Shown here: one piece after another, positions 60,413 through 64,000 of the stretch
How the letters are laid out: every line of letters starts with the position of its first letter
How positions within the stretch are numbered: position 1 is the first letter of the stretch
From: Nymphaea colorata
Lineage: Eukaryota > Streptophyta > Magnoliopsida > Nymphaeales > Nymphaeaceae
NCBI RefSeq assembly: GCF_008831285.2
Contig: NC_045143.1
Span: 5,093,503 to 5,157,502 of the forward strand
Reading direction: 5' to 3'
DNA length: 64,000 nucleotides
Translations under genes and position numbers: made by a program
Notes under the pieces: generated by a model
Told to the model about the DNA's origin: nothing
Databases searched by the model: none
The model's input: the letters and a program-made list of their open reading frames with translations, nothing else

Positions 60413-63400
60413 CCTGTCTGAGTTATAGAGACGAGACGACCGACGGTTCCCTCCTTCGCCAAAAACGTGATTTCAAGTCGTGATCTTGCAAAACTTCAAA
60501 ACTAAAACCACGCATACGAAATCATTTCTCTTGTCAAGGACAAGAGCATGCAACCAAAACAATGCCCATGCAACCTAACTTTCCTGATAATTGGGTAGAC
60601 ATTTAATAAAAAATATTATTTTGCTTGCCTTTTAGACAAAACTGGAGTATCCCGCTATTTTTCTTGTTAATTATTTTTAGTATTTGAGTTGCTATTCATG
60701 GTCGGAACGTCGATAGGTTTCTGTTTTTTTACTTCTATCTCAGAAATCGCACCATGGTCGAGAAAGTTTGTCCTTCGGCGGCGTAAAACTCCTAAGCCTA
60801 CCATAAAATTTATCATTTCTTAGTTCCTCCGTTGTAGATTCAATGCAGCTTCATGCTTCAGAACAAAAGGTAGTTGTAGAACGTTGCCTTAAGAAGATAC
60901 AAGATAATTCTCATCATCTGCCTGAAAGTGAGTTTTTTTTGTACGCTTTTGAGCTGGCCTTTTGCCAGCTGCTGCAGTACAACACCTAAGAAACTTTCTT
61001 GGATTTTTTTTCCCATGGCCAAACATAGGTTAGGTAGATCCCTACCAAAATCACTCTAGCACGGACACGTGTCTTAAATAGGAAACTTTTGGCTTTCTCT
61101 ATATTGAGCTTAAATCTTAGGGCGTGTTTTTCTTGTGGTAGGGCTGCACACAAGTCGAGCCAAGCTCCACTTGAGCTACTAAACAACTCAAGCTCAAACT
61201 TGAGTCCAGCTCAAAACAACAAGCTTGAGCTCGAACTCAACTCGTTTAACTCGTTTAACTCGTTTATGTTAAACACGTCTCGTTTCTTATAATTTGATTA
61301 GCTCGATTAGGTTATTTATTTAATCGTTTTCACATTATAACTCAATATTCATTGTGTAGTCGAACTGAGTCTAGTGACTTATTTAACAATTCGAGCATGC
61401 ATATGAACGAACTCGTGCTTGACTTGTGTATAAACGAGTGAATTTGAGCAGACTCGAGACTCGAGCTGGCTCAACTGTATATCCATGTTTTGATCGCCCA
61501 ACTAAGTGGACTAAGTGGTTGAGATGCACAAAGTTTCTTTTTTAGACCTACCATGTTCAAGCAAATGGAAGATAATAAACCTTGGTTTTAAGGCAAAATC
61601 TTTCCATTTTTCTGGACTGTTAGTCAGATTTGGCTGGGTCCAGTGGTGGCTCTTGAAAACGTCTGGAAATCAATGCAAACACATCCTTGGTGTGGTGCAG
61701 ACAAAACTCTTATTAACTTCCTATAGCATTTTTCTCTTTTACGTTGCAGGGCAAGTTAGATGGCCTAGAAATACACTGGCGATGCGGAAACAAATTTCAA
61801 AATTTTAAATTGGATCCTTGATTATCTAACAGAAAACCAAAAAATATATGTTTGGTCCACTTATCAGAAAAAATGTTTCTGAAAATTATATCCCACCCTG
61901 GGTTTGCGTTTGAAAACCGGATGAAACATTACAGAGCGCGGTAAACTGTGAAATCAGGTCCTCTGGTTGAAAGTTTACCAAGGTAAAAAAACCCGACCTC
62001 GGAAGTCAGACTTTTTGCCCTGGTAAAATTACCTTGGCATTCAAGGCTTCTCACAAACGACTGTTGTGTTGTGTCGTTCACCTTTGACGCCGCAGTAGCC
62101 ATCTTCCTCCCTGCAGCAACAGTTGTTGTGCTTCATCAATCATCAGCTCTCTATGTTACAAGTTGTCAATGGGTTATGCAGTTAGATTGACGTTAAAGTC
62201 AACTGTTGAAGGTAAAAACGATGACAAAGCCACACTGTTTTACCATCCATCCGTTGAGAAATGTGGCCACGAATGGATGAAACAGAAGCCGCTATTGGTT
62301 GATTCCTCATGTTCCTTGCATGGTCAGTGTTGATCATGTGAGGAGTTGGCCTCCTCCTCTCCCTCTCTCTCACATTCTTCCTTCCCAGCATGTCGCCTTC
62401 CTCTCTTGGTGCCCTTAATTTCTCTCGACTTCCTCTCCTTCGCCACTCATCTACTATGGTTAATCGAAGAGATGCTGCCCTGGATCCCTGCGTTTTGTTT
62501 CCCTCTTCTTTCTCTCTCTGCAAATTTTCGTTCTCTCCCTCTCTCGCCATTCCATTGACTGCCAACTACATCTGTTGCCATTTTTTTCTCCTACCAATAG
62601 AGAAGCAATCTCTTTCTTTCTTGTATTGGGGTTGTTTGGTTCCTACCAATAGCGATTTTAGATTCTGCTGGTCTGTTTATCCTTTTGATTCCTGTGATGG
62701 CTGTTTTCCTCTGTTACTTTTTTTGAATTTTGAAGAGTTGGGTCCTCGCATGATAGCATTACCCTATTCCCTTGAGCTATTTTGTGAATAGTTGGGTGTG
62801 GGGGGCAGATCTGTGGTTGGTCTAACTTATAAAGTATCCTCTTCTTGGTTATCTGAACTCTTGAGTGATTCCCTACTGCTTGCATATAGCATTGACACGA
62901 TGCTACAAGTGGGCATCTGTTATGTTTTATCATATCACATGCTTTTCTATCTGAACTTGTAAAGCAGAGTGTTTAAAGGGGGAGAGAGAGATGGGGGGAA
63001 GAGCCTAAGAGGGAGGGTGAGGGATAATGGCATCTTTAATTTCAAACTCAACATTCTTTTAATACCATTGAGGTAGCATCTTTTAAGACTTGAACAAAAA
63101 AAGTTGACTATAACATGCCATTCAACCCAACTAATTGCACTACTTAAATAGATAATGAGAGAGATGGTCAATGGTGAGAATTCTTTTGTGGCAAGTTCAT
63201 CCTAATGGACAATGCATTGTGAGGACCCGGGAGGCAGAGGGAATAGGGGGTCTTTTTCGGGTGGTGGGATTAATACCCCTTGTTCACCCGGAATGTTCAC
63301 CCGGAATGGACATTGCTCACCCAAAATGAACAATGCATTGCAATTGTTAATTTGTTGAGATGCATAGCATGTGAACAGATTCTTGAAAGGCTTTGTATTT

Positions 63401-64000
63401 TCGCCGTAATTCTTCTTTGGGATTTTCTTCATTTTGTTATGTGAAGTTAGGCATACAATCTTATTTTTCATGTTTTATTTAATTAAAAATAAATAAACAA
63501 AATCGTGTGATTGTCGAAAAACAATTTTAAAATTACACCTGTTTTTCTTTCGTTAAACGCCAAAAAAATTTCTTCACTACCTTTTCTCGTTCATTAAGCA
63601 TGCGGAACACAGTAACACATTACACACACATTTCTGACCTGGTGAAATTTCTCATCTTCCTCCTTTTACTCGGGAATTTTCCCGAATGAAAGTTCCCCGA
63701 AAACAATCAAACGCTACCAGCGCTGGTACGAGAAACAGTGGACCAAAAATAATGGCAGTGAGGGCTGAAGAGAGTGAAACGACCGTCGCTTTCTCCACAA
63801 ACGAACAACGCTTCACTGCAGCTGGAGGGGTTCTGGTCCCCAAGTAGCCGCCTTCATCCACGCTGCCATCTTCTTCTTCTTCGTCGTCGTCTATGATTCA
63901 GGGGTTTGCATCTGCCCATTTCATATAGAGTTCACCTCAGACGATAAATGCTTCACCGCAGCCTCGCTTCAGCCACAGGGTTCCCGGACGTTGACGGCGA
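60413..64000. other. Right-hand intergenic region, no gene supported
   Basis: 61150-61450 is a GAGCTC/CTCGAG-word low-complexity repeat with 'ctcgtttaa' three times. 62.35-62.8 kb is CT-rich and may be a leader, with frames on both strands but no known motif. 63.27-63.31 kb doubles 'ttcacccggaatg'. 63.65-64.0 kb has an unassigned minus-strand frame (about 69 codons), and a gene could continue past the right edge. Confidence 0.5.

Noticed and set aside
62182-62791. Arg/Glu-rich minus frame and Ser/Leu-rich plus frame
   Set aside because: Both come from one CT-rich stretch. No motif was seen and there is no way to choose a strand.

Overview
The window is nuclear DNA from a flowering plant. Genes are split by many short AT-rich introns with GT-AG borders. 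Codon use and proteins are plant-like, including a MIKC MADS-box gene, a GT64 sphingolipid glycosyltransferase and a plant-type class IV histone deacetylase. Transposon remains and (TA)n or (GA)n microsatellites fill the space between genes. I cannot name the species; nothing seen excludes an early-diverging angiosperm or magnoliid.

Layout. 0.5-1.2 kb (minus): two exons of a gene that runs off the left edge and that I do not recognise. 4.1-10.1 kb (minus): a complete 13-exon HDA2-type (class IV, HDAC11-like) histone deacetylase, 357 aa. 12.5-17.9 kb (minus): a complete 13-exon THP1/EER5-type PCI protein of the TREX-2 mRNA-export complex, 410 aa. 23.2-24.7 kb (plus): an intronless nucleotide pyrophosphatase/phosphodiesterase, 492 aa. 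47.9-49.1 kb (minus): a compact, unusual Bsister-like MADS-box gene. 52.5-57.2 kb (plus): a complete 4-exon GINT1-type glucosamine inositolphosphorylceramide transferase, 756 aa. I worked out exon boundaries by hand from splice sites and reading frame, and every junction in the four complete genes keeps frame.

Between 20 and 48 kb the sequence is mostly repeats, many of them fold-back (inverted-repeat) structures: a tandem foldback family at 20.3-21.1, 27.9-29.7 and 42.5-43.2 kb; two long hairpins of about 0.8-0.9 kb at 32.9-33.8 and 34.6-35.4 kb; and a large inverted duplication, 44.0-45.2 against 47.15-48.35 kb. The last one copies the 3' half of the MADS gene head to head around a 1.9 kb loop holding a LINE fragment and another foldback. 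Shuffled pieces of the same MADS locus also lie at 30.4-30.8 and 43.4-43.95 kb. Other decayed elements are a Ty1/copia 3' end, CACTA-like ends, a PERK-like receptor-kinase N-terminus and an LRR receptor-kinase N-terminus.

The intact genes are unrelated housekeeping or developmental genes: chromatin, mRNA export, nucleotide hydrolysis and sphingolipid glycosylation. They do not form a pathway. The most notable part is the MADS locus with its inverted partial copy and the neighbouring long hairpins, which could be sources of double-stranded RNA. That role is inference; the sequence shows only the geometry.
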